NCBI GenBank assembly: GCA_016933055.1
Contig: JAFGBS010000009.1
Coordinates: 323,590-387,589 of the forward strand
Direction: 5' to 3'
Source of the DNA: Promethearchaeota archaeon
GTDB taxonomy: Archaea; Asgardarchaeota; Lokiarchaeia; Sigyniarchaeales; Promethearchaeaceae
DNA length: 64,000 bases
In this document: positions 1 through 8,504 of the stretch, one piece after another
How positions within the stretch are numbered: position 1 is the first letter of the stretch
Layout: every line of letters starts with the position of its first letter
Notes under the pieces: generated by a model
Database searches by the model: none
Seen by the model: the letters and a program-made list of their open reading frames with translations, nothing else
What the model was told of the DNA's origin: nothing
Program-made: the position numbers and the translations under genes

Positions 1-376
1 GTTGGATTGGTACTTCCGCTTTAGTATAATCGTAGCTTTGTGCGGTATGCAATACTTTACCATAGTTTGTGATTAATTTTCTAGCTTCAGTTTCTCCTTC
101 CTTTAAAGGATACTTCCAATTTACAATATCAAACGCCGCATCCACCGTAAAACAATTTGGATAACTTGGGTGTGCAATTATGGTAGAGTAATCGGGTTTC
201 CCGTCAGCGGTCATCCCAATTTTCACATATTTTGGATTCGTGTCACCCAATGCTTCAGCAAATTCGACCATATTCTTACCCTTAACCCTATGAATGGATT
301 TATTGAGTTGTTTTCCAATAAATATTTGATATTGCTCGGATTGTTTTTCTTCTTCAGATGTTAATCCCATGTTCAT
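1..376 (-). CDS. MaoC-like/FAS1-type dehydratase, N-terminal part (partial)
   Basis: This gene runs off the left edge of the window. I translated the minus strand from the ATG at 376; a second in-frame ATG lies at 370. The 125 visible residues include a helix-rich start (FIGKQL), a stretch ending in HPSYPNCFT, and GKVLHTAQSYDYTK. That pattern resembles the N-terminal hot-dog domain of MaoC-like dehydratases (PF13452 type), where a GxxLHxxQxxxY-like element is usual. Members hydrate or dehydrate acyl thioesters. The catalytic second half would lie outside the window, so activity cannot be judged. A weak AGGG ribosome-binding match precedes the start. The 219 bases between this start and the aminotransferase end hold nothing I recognise. 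Confidence 0.6.
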   Translation of the reverse strand, partial: MNMGLTSEEEKQSEQYQIFIGKQLNKSIHRVKGKNMVEFAEALGDTNPKYVKIGMTADGKPDYSTIIAHPSYPNCFTVDAAFDIVNWKYPLKEGETEARKLITNYGKVLHTAQSYDYTKAEVPIQ

Positions 377-595
377 TAACCCTATGAAAATTTAGTTAAA
401 ATCAAGTGAAGTTTTTTTTCTTGACTTAAGAACATATATTCACTCTTATTGTGTAAAAATAATAAAACTCAAGTAAGTTTTTAAGTAAAAAGTAAATGCC
501 CAGAAAAGAAATGAGAATATTATGTATATTCCCGCATAGGATCTTCTTCAATTTAAAGATAAATTTAATAAACTGGGTTTTTCAACGATTCAGTA

Positions 596-1975
596 TTAAA
601 AAAGATCTTTAGCCGCATTTTTAATATTTTCCACACACTGAGCAATCTGATCTACGGGGATGGAACTGAATGCGATTCGCAATGCATTTACACCATTTTT
701 TTCATCTACAATGGGAATAAATCCTGTTTGATACCGTCTAAGTAAGTGCTCATTGAATTTGATTGCTGAAACTTTTCTATCTAAATTAAGTAATAGAAAA
801 AATGCGCCTCCGCTGGGATCCATAGTGATTCCAGGAATAGGAACAGAAAGGAGTGTTCTCATTAATTCATATCGTTCTTGAATAATCTTCACAACTTTTT
901 GACGACTTTCTAGTATCTTATCAAATCCTTGCTGAAGCATTTTTAGAACTACGGTTTGAGTGTATGTATTACTATTAGAAATCGTGGATCGGATGGTACC
1001 TTTTACCTTATTTTCAAACTCAATACAATATTGTCTTAATTGTTGAGGATTAGACCAAGAATCATGTAATCCCAATGCTATTGCTCCTATTCTTCCCCCA
1101 TACATAAGCATTTCTTTTGTGGCACCGTCAATTTTTATGGGTATAATTAGCTCATGGAGGTTGGTAAGTTCATAAAAAACAGACGCATTCGCAGCTGAAT
1201 CATCATACACATATCCTTCATAAGCATCATCGCACAATACCACAATTGGTTTTTGAAGATTCTCTACACATTCTACCAGAAAATTTTTCATTTTTTTTAT
1301 GGTTTCTGTGTCAGGAACATATCCTGTGGGATTACTGGGAAAATTTAGAAGAACCACGGCTTTCTGCTGTATAATAAAGGATTGCTCAATTTTTTCTCGT
1401 AATCCATCCAAATTATATTGTTGTTTTCCGTTTAATTCCGCAAATGTCGGATATGTAGTAATTCGTGCACCGCATTGTCTTTCGATAATTGCAATATAAT
1501 TTTCCCAATGTTTGTCTGGGAGAATAATTTTCTCTCCGGGATCAAGAAATAAGCGAACTGCAGTAAAAATACCAAAACTCAATCCTGGAACAATAACTGG
1601 TAAAGAAGTATGACCAGTTAAATCAATAACTCCTGAGGGTAAATTTCTTGCATTTTTTCCCTTAAATATAATCCATTCCATCCATTTTTCTTGCAACTGG
1701 GGGTTTCCTGTAATAGGTGTGTATGGAACTAACTCTTGTGGGTCATTTTGAATAAATTCTCTGATCATGGGAATATAAAATGTAATTATTCGGTCCCTAT
1801 CATTGTCTTCTAATTCCATTTCTGGTCCCAAAATTGCTCCTACAGTTCCATTAATTTTCGCTTCATTTTTAGCTCGACCTGACCAATAAAATACTCCATT
1901 TGGCTGAAAAATATTCTTTCCATATTCTGAAAAAGCCTTCCAAATTGGAGTTCTCTCCAAACACGGGAAATCCAT
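596..1975 (-). CDS. PLP-dependent aminotransferase, class I/II
   Basis: Fold type I aminotransferase of 459 residues, near the usual 400-450. Family hallmarks are the FPSNPTGY stretch, CDDAYEGYVYDD (cofactor-binding Asp and Tyr), and DGATKEMLMYGGRIGA, in which Lys287 is the likely PLP Schiff-base lysine and the following Arg fits the phosphate-binding Arg. The amino donor cannot be told from sequence; aromatic, aspartate and alanine aminotransferases all share these motifs. The ATG at 1975 is preceded by AAGTGAT at a normal distance, which supports this start. The gene diverges from the TIM-barrel gene at 2111 and shares a 135-base intergenic region with it. Confidence 0.85.
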   Translation of the reverse strand: MDFPCLERTPIWKAFSEYGKNIFQPNGVFYWSGRAKNEAKINGTVGAILGPEMELEDNDRDRIITFYIPMIREFIQNDPQELVPYTPITGNPQLQEKWMEWIIFKGKNARNLPSGVIDLTGHTSLPVIVPGLSFGIFTAVRLFLDPGEKIILPDKHWENYIAIIERQCGARITTYPTFAELNGKQQYNLDGLREKIEQSFIIQQKAVVLLNFPSNPTGYVPDTETIKKMKNFLVECVENLQKPIVVLCDDAYEGYVYDDSAANASVFYELTNLHELIIPIKIDGATKEMLMYGGRIGAIALGLHDSWSNPQQLRQYCIEFENKVKGTIRSTISNSNTYTQTVVLKMLQQGFDKILESRQKVVKIIQERYELMRTLLSVPIPGITMDPSGGAFFLLLNLDRKVSAIKFNEHLLRRYQTGFIPIVDEKNGVNALRIAFSSIPVDQIAQCVENIKNAAKDLF

Positions 1976-2110
1976 ATTTTAATCACTTAATTATTGAGTA
2001 CTTTCATTTTTTGGTATATTCCATAAATAATTTCTTTCCTATCCATTTAATAAAAAACCAAACTCCAAAAGCAAAATTCTATACATCTTTCCCTACATGA
2101 TATACTTAGG

Positions 2111-2935
2111 ATGCAAACCATTCGATTAGGAATAAACACAACTTTTGCTCAAAGAAGATGGGAAAGACCAAAACAATGGATGGAAATTATTCATTCTAAC
2201 TTAGAATTGGATATATGCGAATTATCCTTAGATCTAATTGACCCGAATCTTCGTGAACCTACAAAAACTGCATACCTCCAAGAAATATTAGAATTGGGTG
2301 ATGATTATCAAATCGAATTACTCTCTTGTTGTCCAGGGATTAGTAAAAACAATCATGATATGTTACTCCATCCTAACTTCGGTTACCGCATACAAGCTAT
2401 ACAATGGATAGAAAATGCTATCGATATTGCTGCTTATACGAGAGCACGGTATTTTGGTGGATATTTTGGTGGATTAATCGTTCAAGAACACACTGATTCC
2501 ACACTCTTAGATTATGCAGTCTTCTTTCTAATTGATAGTATGACCTATATATCATCAGTTGCTTACGCTGCAGGACTAAACGGAATGTATTTCGAACCTT
2601 TTAGTTTTTTTCCTGAAACGAACAAAACTATTGATTTAAACTTACAGATCTTACAAAAAATCCAAAATTCTTCATCACTTCCAATATATCTTAGTCCATC
2701 CTCCCATCATGCCAAATGGATTCCTAAACTGCAAGAGAAATTTCATATTGCTCATATCAGGCATCCATCCGAAGCTGAACAAGTACACTTGCAATTGAAC
2801 AATTCAAGAGTGTCGAACGAGCCTGTTAATATTGTACTTAATTGGATTCCCTCCATAAATGATACACGAGATATGGTTTTAAATAAACTCGAAAAAATAG
2901 TGGAAGATGTCAAAACAACTCTGAAACTAGAGTAG
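2111..2935 (+). CDS. Xylose isomerase-like TIM-barrel protein
   Basis: 274-residue protein resembling the sugar phosphate isomerase/epimerase (AP endonuclease 2-like) superfamily. It opens with a beta strand (TIRLGIN), then has ELSLDLID, IELLSCCPGISKN, a motif ARYFGGYFGGL in mid-protein and an FEPFSFFPE stretch, the order expected of such barrels with metal-binding acidic residues at strand ends. Metal ligands are not all identifiable by eye and the substrate is unknown. No strong ribosome-binding site precedes the ATG, so the transcript may be leaderless. It is transcribed away from the aminotransferase. Confidence 0.5.
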   Translation: MQTIRLGINTTFAQRRWERPKQWMEIIHSNLELDICELSLDLIDPNLREPTKTAYLQEILELGDDYQIELLSCCPGISKNNHDMLLHPNFGYRIQAIQWIENAIDIAAYTRARYFGGYFGGLIVQEHTDSTLLDYAVFFLIDSMTYISSVAYAAGLNGMYFEPFSFFPETNKTIDLNLQILQKIQNSSSLPIYLSPSSHHAKWIPKLQEKFHIAHIRHPSEAEQVHLQLNNSRVSNEPVNIVLNWIPSINDTRDMVLNKLEKIVEDVKTTLKLE

Positions 2936-3087
2936 GAATTCTCCTTTCATGGTTTAGTGAGTAGATTTTTCTAAACTAGGTCATCTTCGACAATTTTGCA
3001 AATCCAAAAATGGGCAAGATTTAGCTCCGTATAAATGTTGGGGGGATTGTTTATCCAAAAGTTTCTCAAACGGAAAGTTGTTGAAAG

Positions 3088-4362
3088 TTACTTTTTGAGA
3101 TCCTTCTCAGAGCCTATTTTACGCCAGTCTGAGAATATCCACGAAAAGATATTGATAAATAATCCTATCATGGCACTAAGTAAATAAAGGAATCCTATTC
3201 CACCCATTGGACCGGAAACTGGTGCTAATGCATCTGCAATGTAACCTGAAGCAATCATTCCTATGGGAGATGCAATACTCGAGAATACCATTAATAAAGA
3301 TGCAATTCTTCCATATTTCTCTGGAGGAACAACCATCTGGATTGATGTGATGAGTAACACATTCGCTATTGGAATGAAAATTGCCATAAGAACCAATAAA
3401 ACGTAAATCAAATTAAAAAACACATCTGGAAGCAGTTTCGGTAATACCATTAACCCATAACAGACGTATACTACATTTAATCCTACAAATATCCATTTAG
3501 ATTTATGTTTCCATTTTTTTTTTATCGATGTTATTAGGGATCCTACTAGAATACCTAATGGAAAGGATGCTGAAACGAACCCTAATATTTGCTGACTTTT
3601 ACCAAACTCAACAAGAATGTAATTGGGAAATAGAACATCAATAGGTTGGAGTAACATATTGATGATCATGGCTAAGGTCATAAGAGATATTAGACCAGGA
3701 ATCGTCCCCAATATAGAAAATCCCTCTTTCAAATCCATAAAAAATGAGTTTTTTTTGGATTCCTCAGTATGATTTACCTTTGGTATTCTGACAAAGAAGA
3801 GTGGAATCATCGCAAGAATATAGGATATTATATCAATCCATAATGCTTCTCTCACATCCAAAACAAGTAAAATTGATACTCCAACGACGGGTCCGACAAT
3901 TCCTATAAAACTAGAAAGCAAATATCCTATACCATTCATTCTACTGAGTTTCTCTTTAGGAACCATTAAAGGCGTCAATGCACTCACTACTGGTCCATGA
4001 AATGCTTGACATATACCTCGAAAGGCTAATATTACATATATCTGCCATATCTGGACTATTACAGTATAATACAAGATAATTAGCACTAATGTTGCTAACG
4101 CTTGAAGGCTGTCAGTTATTATAATAATGATTTTTTTGTTTAATCTATCGGCGAATACACCTGCAATAGCACCAAATAAAATAGATGGAGCAAAACTCAA
4201 AATGGCCGCGATTGATAAAACCGAATTAGCTCCTCCTGCTAATTGTAAAATAATGATAAATGCAACTATTGCACTTCCAAGATAAGAAAAATTCTGTCCA
4301 ATCCAAAGCAACAAATAATTCTGGAAAGTAGTTTTACTTGCTTGTTGTTCTTCCATTTCCAT
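3088..4362 (-). CDS. MFS transporter (MFS_3-like exporter)
   Basis: 424-residue integral membrane protein with about twelve hydrophobic segments. The loop after segment 2 reads FADRLNKK, matching the major facilitator motif A. The layout resembles the enterobactin-exporter/macrolide-efflux branch of MFS, so export of a small molecule is likely; the substrate is not inferable. The start ATG at 4362 follows GGTG with a five-base spacer. The 152 bases between its stop and the TIM-barrel gene's stop hold no gene I can support. It is divergent or single-gene: the next gene on the same strand ends 62 bases upstream of its start. Confidence 0.85.
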   Translation of the reverse strand: MEMEEQQASKTTFQNYLLLWIGQNFSYLGSAIVAFIIILQLAGGANSVLSIAAILSFAPSILFGAIAGVFADRLNKKIIIIITDSLQALATLVLIILYYTVIVQIWQIYVILAFRGICQAFHGPVVSALTPLMVPKEKLSRMNGIGYLLSSFIGIVGPVVGVSILLVLDVREALWIDIISYILAMIPLFFVRIPKVNHTEESKKNSFFMDLKEGFSILGTIPGLISLMTLAMIINMLLQPIDVLFPNYILVEFGKSQQILGFVSASFPLGILVGSLITSIKKKWKHKSKWIFVGLNVVYVCYGLMVLPKLLPDVFFNLIYVLLVLMAIFIPIANVLLITSIQMVVPPEKYGRIASLLMVFSSIASPIGMIASGYIADALAPVSGPMGGIGFLYLLSAMIGLFINIFSWIFSDWRKIGSEKDLKK

Positions 4363-4424
4363 AAAAACACCATATACAATTGAAAATGGTAAACAGTATT
4401 TAAATAAACTTCAGACCAGTTTTG

Positions 4425-6419
4425 CTACTTTTCTACTTTATCGGAGTCATATAATTCTGAACCCGGAACTAAATAAACATTCCCACAGACGGGACAACTG
4501 TTATGTTTCTCTAACCACCATGCTGAACATAAATAATGGGATAATCTACCGCAAAATTCGCATTTAATATAATCCTCCGAAACAACATCTACCTTTTTAT
4601 GACATATCACGCAAATTTTACTCTTAATATCCCCCTTTTTCTCCAACCGTTTTTCTAATAATGCTTTATAGGAGATCTTTGTATTAGTGTAGACATGTTT
4701 CATTCGTTCAAGGTCCTTGAGTTTTTTATCAATGTATTGCATTTGATTCCGAATTTGTTCATCTGTCAAAGTATCGGGATTTAAAATATTCGGTGAGAGC
4801 ATAAGAGATAGTTTTCTCTCATCCGATCCAAATTCCGAAGAAGGTTCCATGAATCCTTCCTCTTTTTTCATGAGGATCTGGAATTTCTCGACAAGGGTAG
4901 TCAATAATTTAGTAATAATAAATTCAGCACGATGTTTTTCTGCAAAATATGTCTCTTCCCATCTTTGAATGGCATCATAAATGTTCACATTTTCTTTTTG
5001 GTATTTTTGAAACACATGTTGGGCTTTAACATAAATTTTGTCAAATTCCTGTTGAAAATTTTTAATAATTTCGGATATCTGGTTGATCTGAGGGATCTCC
5101 TCTTCGACTAGTTTTAATGTTGTCTTTTGATAAGATGATATTTTATCATTCAAGAGCTGAAGGACAGAATCTAGTTCTTTCTCCACTGTTGCCCGAGTAT
5201 CATGTTCATACACAATATCGGAATAATTTTCAAATTCTTCTTGTTTTCGGAGAATTTCCGCGATTAGATCTTCTACTATCTCCTCAAATTTTGCGGTAAC
5301 ATTTTCATAAGGTTTGAGAAAGGGTTTAAGGGATTTTAACCATGCACCAATAATATTGAGTTTTTTGAGCAAGGGAGAAATCCGTGCATTATATTTTTCT
5401 TCAAGTTTATCAGCAGGTAGATTTAATTTCGACAATTCTGCTTGAATATCATTCTCACATAGTAATGCAATTTTGGATAAGATCTTCATCGGTTCGTCTA
5501 TTATGTCTTCGTATTTAGTATTTTGGAATAATTCAGTAACAATTTCAAAATACGCATTAGATATTAACCGTTTGAGGGCAGCCTTGGAATCTTTTACGAT
5601 TATTTTATGTGGCACTTCCTGAATTATTCCAACTCGAAAATAAACCCATAATAACTCAGAAACAATTTGATTAAATTCTTCCGTGAGATCCTGCTTCTTT
5701 AGTATTTTTAGGATATTGTAGGTAATCTTGGTAACATCAGAAGATTTTTGAAGCTCTTGAAGACTTAATTCAGATTTTTGAATTGTGGGAAAAATATATT
5801 GTACCAACGAGTTTCTGGATGCATTTATTGTATATTTAGTCGCTTTTTCTAGGTTGATGGTATACCATTTTTGTGCAGAAGATCCTAAACTAGAAATAAA
5901 TTCAACCGGTTCATAATAAATAAAACTATCAAGTTCTTCTAACTTAATACTCGAAGGAATTACGTCCTTTCTGTCTTTCAGAACAGATGATTGATGATCT
6001 TTAATAGCAATTGCCGTTTTTTGATATCCTTCCAAGAGTTTTTGCATGATAATTTGAAAATTATAGGAAAGTTGGTTCTTCTTCGTTATTTTTCGTGCAG
6101 ATCGTATTAATGTATTGAAAGCATTGAATTCCAAAAAACGGGTAATTAAATTTTTCGTTAGTATTGCAGAAAGATAACTAGGAGGTTCAGTCTTAACAAC
6201 CTCGCCAATATTACTGAACAAATCAAATTCTTTAGTAAAATTCTCTAGTAAAGAAACTGATATAGATTGTGAATAATCTATTAATTCTTGTACTAATTCG
6301 GGTTGACTTTTTGGATCTAGAGAATTACTTGTCTTTTTCTTGGAGTTAATGAGATTTTCCAATTTAAATTTTAATTGATCAAATGCTTCTTTTAGGGATG
6401 ACGAGTCGGTTAAATCCAT
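4425..6419 (-). CDS. Long helical protein with C-terminal RING/PHD-like zinc finger
   Basis: 664 residues. The first ~600 are almost entirely helical and charged, with coiled-coil-like stretches around 380-480 and 560-600; I recognise no domain there. Residues 603-645 form a binuclear-type zinc-finger pattern: C-x2-C-x13-C-x2-C-x4-H-x2-C-x10-C-x2-C. That C4HC3 order with H-x2-C fits treble-clef RING/PHD-type fingers. In eukaryotes such fingers act in ubiquitin ligases or histone-tail readers, and Asgard archaea are known to carry RING-like proteins. No transmembrane segment is seen. Function is not established; an E3-like or scaffold role is a guess. The start ATG at 6419 has no clear ribosome-binding site. 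Confidence 0.7.
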   Translation of the reverse strand: MDLTDSSSLKEAFDQLKFKLENLINSKKKTSNSLDPKSQPELVQELIDYSQSISVSLLENFTKEFDLFSNIGEVVKTEPPSYLSAILTKNLITRFLEFNAFNTLIRSARKITKKNQLSYNFQIIMQKLLEGYQKTAIAIKDHQSSVLKDRKDVIPSSIKLEELDSFIYYEPVEFISSLGSSAQKWYTINLEKATKYTINASRNSLVQYIFPTIQKSELSLQELQKSSDVTKITYNILKILKKQDLTEEFNQIVSELLWVYFRVGIIQEVPHKIIVKDSKAALKRLISNAYFEIVTELFQNTKYEDIIDEPMKILSKIALLCENDIQAELSKLNLPADKLEEKYNARISPLLKKLNIIGAWLKSLKPFLKPYENVTAKFEEIVEDLIAEILRKQEEFENYSDIVYEHDTRATVEKELDSVLQLLNDKISSYQKTTLKLVEEEIPQINQISEIIKNFQQEFDKIYVKAQHVFQKYQKENVNIYDAIQRWEETYFAEKHRAEFIITKLLTTLVEKFQILMKKEEGFMEPSSEFGSDERKLSLMLSPNILNPDTLTDEQIRNQMQYIDKKLKDLERMKHVYTNTKISYKALLEKRLEKKGDIKSKICVICHKKVDVVSEDYIKCEFCGRLSHYLCSAWWLEKHNSCPVCGNVYLVPGSELYDSDKVEK
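4485..4613 (-). other. C4HC3 zinc-finger coding segment
   Basis: Encodes residues 603-645 of the preceding protein, with eight metal ligands (seven Cys, one His). The last pair is followed by only 19 residues, so the finger is the true C-terminus. Confidence 0.75.
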
Positions 6420-6535
6420 GAAATTATCAGTTCCACAACTATACTCAAAAATAAACTATGATGTGATGAATAAAGACTGAAATTTTAAGATTATTAGTTC
6501 AACTGTTGAAATATATAATTATTTTAGAGATTTAC

Positions 6536-7462
6536 TTAATCAGTACAATAAGGTGAAGATGAAAATTTACATGCACAATCAGGCGATTCCATTTCAATTG
6601 TACAATGTACCGAGATTTTCGTTAAATAGGATTTAATTTTTTGTTTAAGTTCTTCTAATTCTTCCATCTCACAATATTTGGCAACAGCATGCAAACTGAT
6701 AATATTATTAATTCCATCCAAAGACCAAATGTGCAAATCATGGATATTTTCCACACCTTTTATGGATTCTAATTCCTTTATCAATCTCTCAGATTCCTCC
6801 GTTGGATTAGCTAGTAATAATATTTTGAAGATTTCTACAATGTATTTACCGGCTTTATATAATATATATGCTGAAAGTATAAGAGACATGATTGTGTCAA
6901 TGATGGGTAAGTCTACAAATAACAATACTGTACCAGTAATTAGAACGCCTATCCACCCGATCATGTCTTCTAAAAGATGCAAGGAGACAATTTTTTCAGA
7001 CATTATACGATTTTTTTTCTTCAGAACAAGCCATAACATAGAGGAACCATTTACTAGTACTCCAATGATAGCAATAGTGAAAATCCATATTCCCGATACT
7101 TCCGCTGGTTGAAGTAAGCGTAAAAATGCCTCTCTAATGGCAAAAACTGAACCGATAATTAAGGTCATGGAAGAAACCATTGCTCCCAGTAACGTGAAAC
7201 GCTTATATCCGAAAGTATAATGTTGATTGGCTTCCTTTTTACTGATTTTTATCATAACCCATAATACAAGTATGGATAAGGTATCTCCCAAATCATGAAA
7301 TGAGTCTGAAAATAACGCTGCACTATTAGAGATATACGCTCCACCGAATTCCAGAACTGTAAAAAACATATTCAAAATTAATGGAACTAATAATAATTTA
7401 GCAGAATCTACCGGAATATCATGATTTGAATGTCCATGATAGTGGTCATGAACGTGGTCCAT
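6536..7462 (-). CDS. Cation diffusion facilitator (Zn/Co/Cd-type efflux)
   Basis: CDF family, 308 residues from the chosen start. An N-terminal His-rich stretch (HVHDHYHGHSNH) precedes six membrane segments. The metal site pair is seen as a HDLGD motif in one helix and a matching HLLED later; the C-terminal ~80 residues form the cytoplasmic ferredoxin-like dimer domain (DLHIWSL). It should export Zn2+ or a similar divalent metal by proton antiport. I chose the ATG at 7462 because AGGAGG lies five bases before it at 7468-7473; an in-frame ATG at 7537 would add 25 residues without such a site. It follows the activase gene in the same direction. Confidence 0.88.
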   Translation of the reverse strand: MDHVHDHYHGHSNHDIPVDSAKLLLVPLILNMFFTVLEFGGAYISNSAALFSDSFHDLGDTLSILVLWVMIKISKKEANQHYTFGYKRFTLLGAMVSSMTLIIGSVFAIREAFLRLLQPAEVSGIWIFTIAIIGVLVNGSSMLWLVLKKKNRIMSEKIVSLHLLEDMIGWIGVLITGTVLLFVDLPIIDTIMSLILSAYILYKAGKYIVEIFKILLLANPTEESERLIKELESIKGVENIHDLHIWSLDGINNIISLHAVAKYCEMEELEELKQKIKSYLTKISVHCTIEMESPDCACKFSSSPYCTD

Positions 7463-7545
7463 AGGTACCTCCTTATATAACGAAATTAATAGTTTGTTAT
7501 TAGTCCCAATAATGGTTAACAATCTTTTCAATTTCAATTTATAAT

Positions 7546-8496
7546 CTATATAACAAATGTGTCAAACTTAAATCCTTTAAAAAAACTAGCTGCAGATAAT
7601 TTTTCCTTATCATTCATCCAGGAATCTCTCGGATAACTGACTGGATGATCAATTGAGTGTGCTTTTTCGATCCAAAGGGGATTATAAGGGAGTAAATCTA
7701 TTAAAGATATATTAAGACTTTTTAAGAATTGAGCAATTTCTTTCAAATTATCAGATTTAATCGTGATGTGTGGTATTAACGGGATTCTTGGGACTAGCAA
7801 GGGTTTGGATGCGGGTATTTTTAGTTCACTATTATTTTTCGGAAGAGTAACTAGACCCTCTTTCACCAACTGTTTTAAATTTTCAAGAATGGTTACATTA
7901 TCCACACCACAATATTGAATATGTTTGTTTGAATTCATAATTTTTACGTCATAATATATGAATTGAACCTGTTCAAGTATCTTCTTTGTTTGAGAATTTA
8001 ATGGAAATAATCCACAAGTTTCAATTGCAATTCCTATATTAATTTCCCTCAATCTCATGATAAGATTTAGAATAAATTCAGGGAACATCATAGGTTCACC
8101 ACCAGAGAGGGATATACCTCCATTGGAATTTCTATAAAATATCATATTCGATCTAAATCGTTCTACTAGTTCATTTACTGTGTATAGTTTACCTGCAACT
8201 GAAAATACGTCTGCGGGACAATCTATGGTGCAGCATTGGGATAATATACATACAGATCTATTCAATACCATATTAGGATAATTAAATGCATCATTCGGAC
8301 AATGCACGAAACACTGAGGAGTGCAATGAATACAATTTTTCGGTTGATACACTAATTCGGGGTTGACATTTTGTGCCTCAGGATTCTGGCACCATACGCA
8401 CTTTAGAGCGCACCCCTTAAAGAATATCACACTTCGGATCCCTATCCCATCATCGAGTGAATTTTCTTTTATGTCAACAATATAAGGGACTTTCAT
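7546..8496 (-). CDS. Glycyl radical enzyme activating enzyme (radical SAM)
   Basis: 316 residues. Radical SAM cluster motif C29-x3-C33-x2-C36 (KGCALKCVWC) near the N-terminus, followed by a Cys-rich insertion (about residues 56-95) of the two-[4Fe-4S] ferredoxin type that marks activases of non-PFL glycyl radical enzymes, then GGISLSGGEPMMFPEF, the SAM-binding GGE motif. It should cleave SAM to 5'-deoxyadenosyl radical and abstract hydrogen from the Gly of the partner enzyme. The partner ends eight bases upstream, so the two form one operon. AGGAG lies ahead of the ATG. It works in the anoxic cytoplasm. Confidence 0.93.
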   Translation of the reverse strand: MKVPYIVDIKENSLDDGIGIRSVIFFKGCALKCVWCQNPEAQNVNPELVYQPKNCIHCTPQCFVHCPNDAFNYPNMVLNRSVCILSQCCTIDCPADVFSVAGKLYTVNELVERFRSNMIFYRNSNGGISLSGGEPMMFPEFILNLIMRLREINIGIAIETCGLFPLNSQTKKILEQVQFIYYDVKIMNSNKHIQYCGVDNVTILENLKQLVKEGLVTLPKNNSELKIPASKPLLVPRIPLIPHITIKSDNLKEIAQFLKSLNISLIDLLPYNPLWIEKAHSIDHPVSYPRDSWMNDKEKLSAASFFKGFKFDTFVI

Positions 8497-8504
8497 TGTA
8501 ACTC

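Noticed and set aside
377-595. A small gene in the gap between the dehydratase and the aminotransferase
   Set aside because: No frame with plausible start, ribosome-binding site and coding-like composition was seen.
6678-7112. 144-residue open frame opposite the CDF transporter
   Set aside because: Antisense shadow of a clear membrane transporter gene with no family signal of its own.
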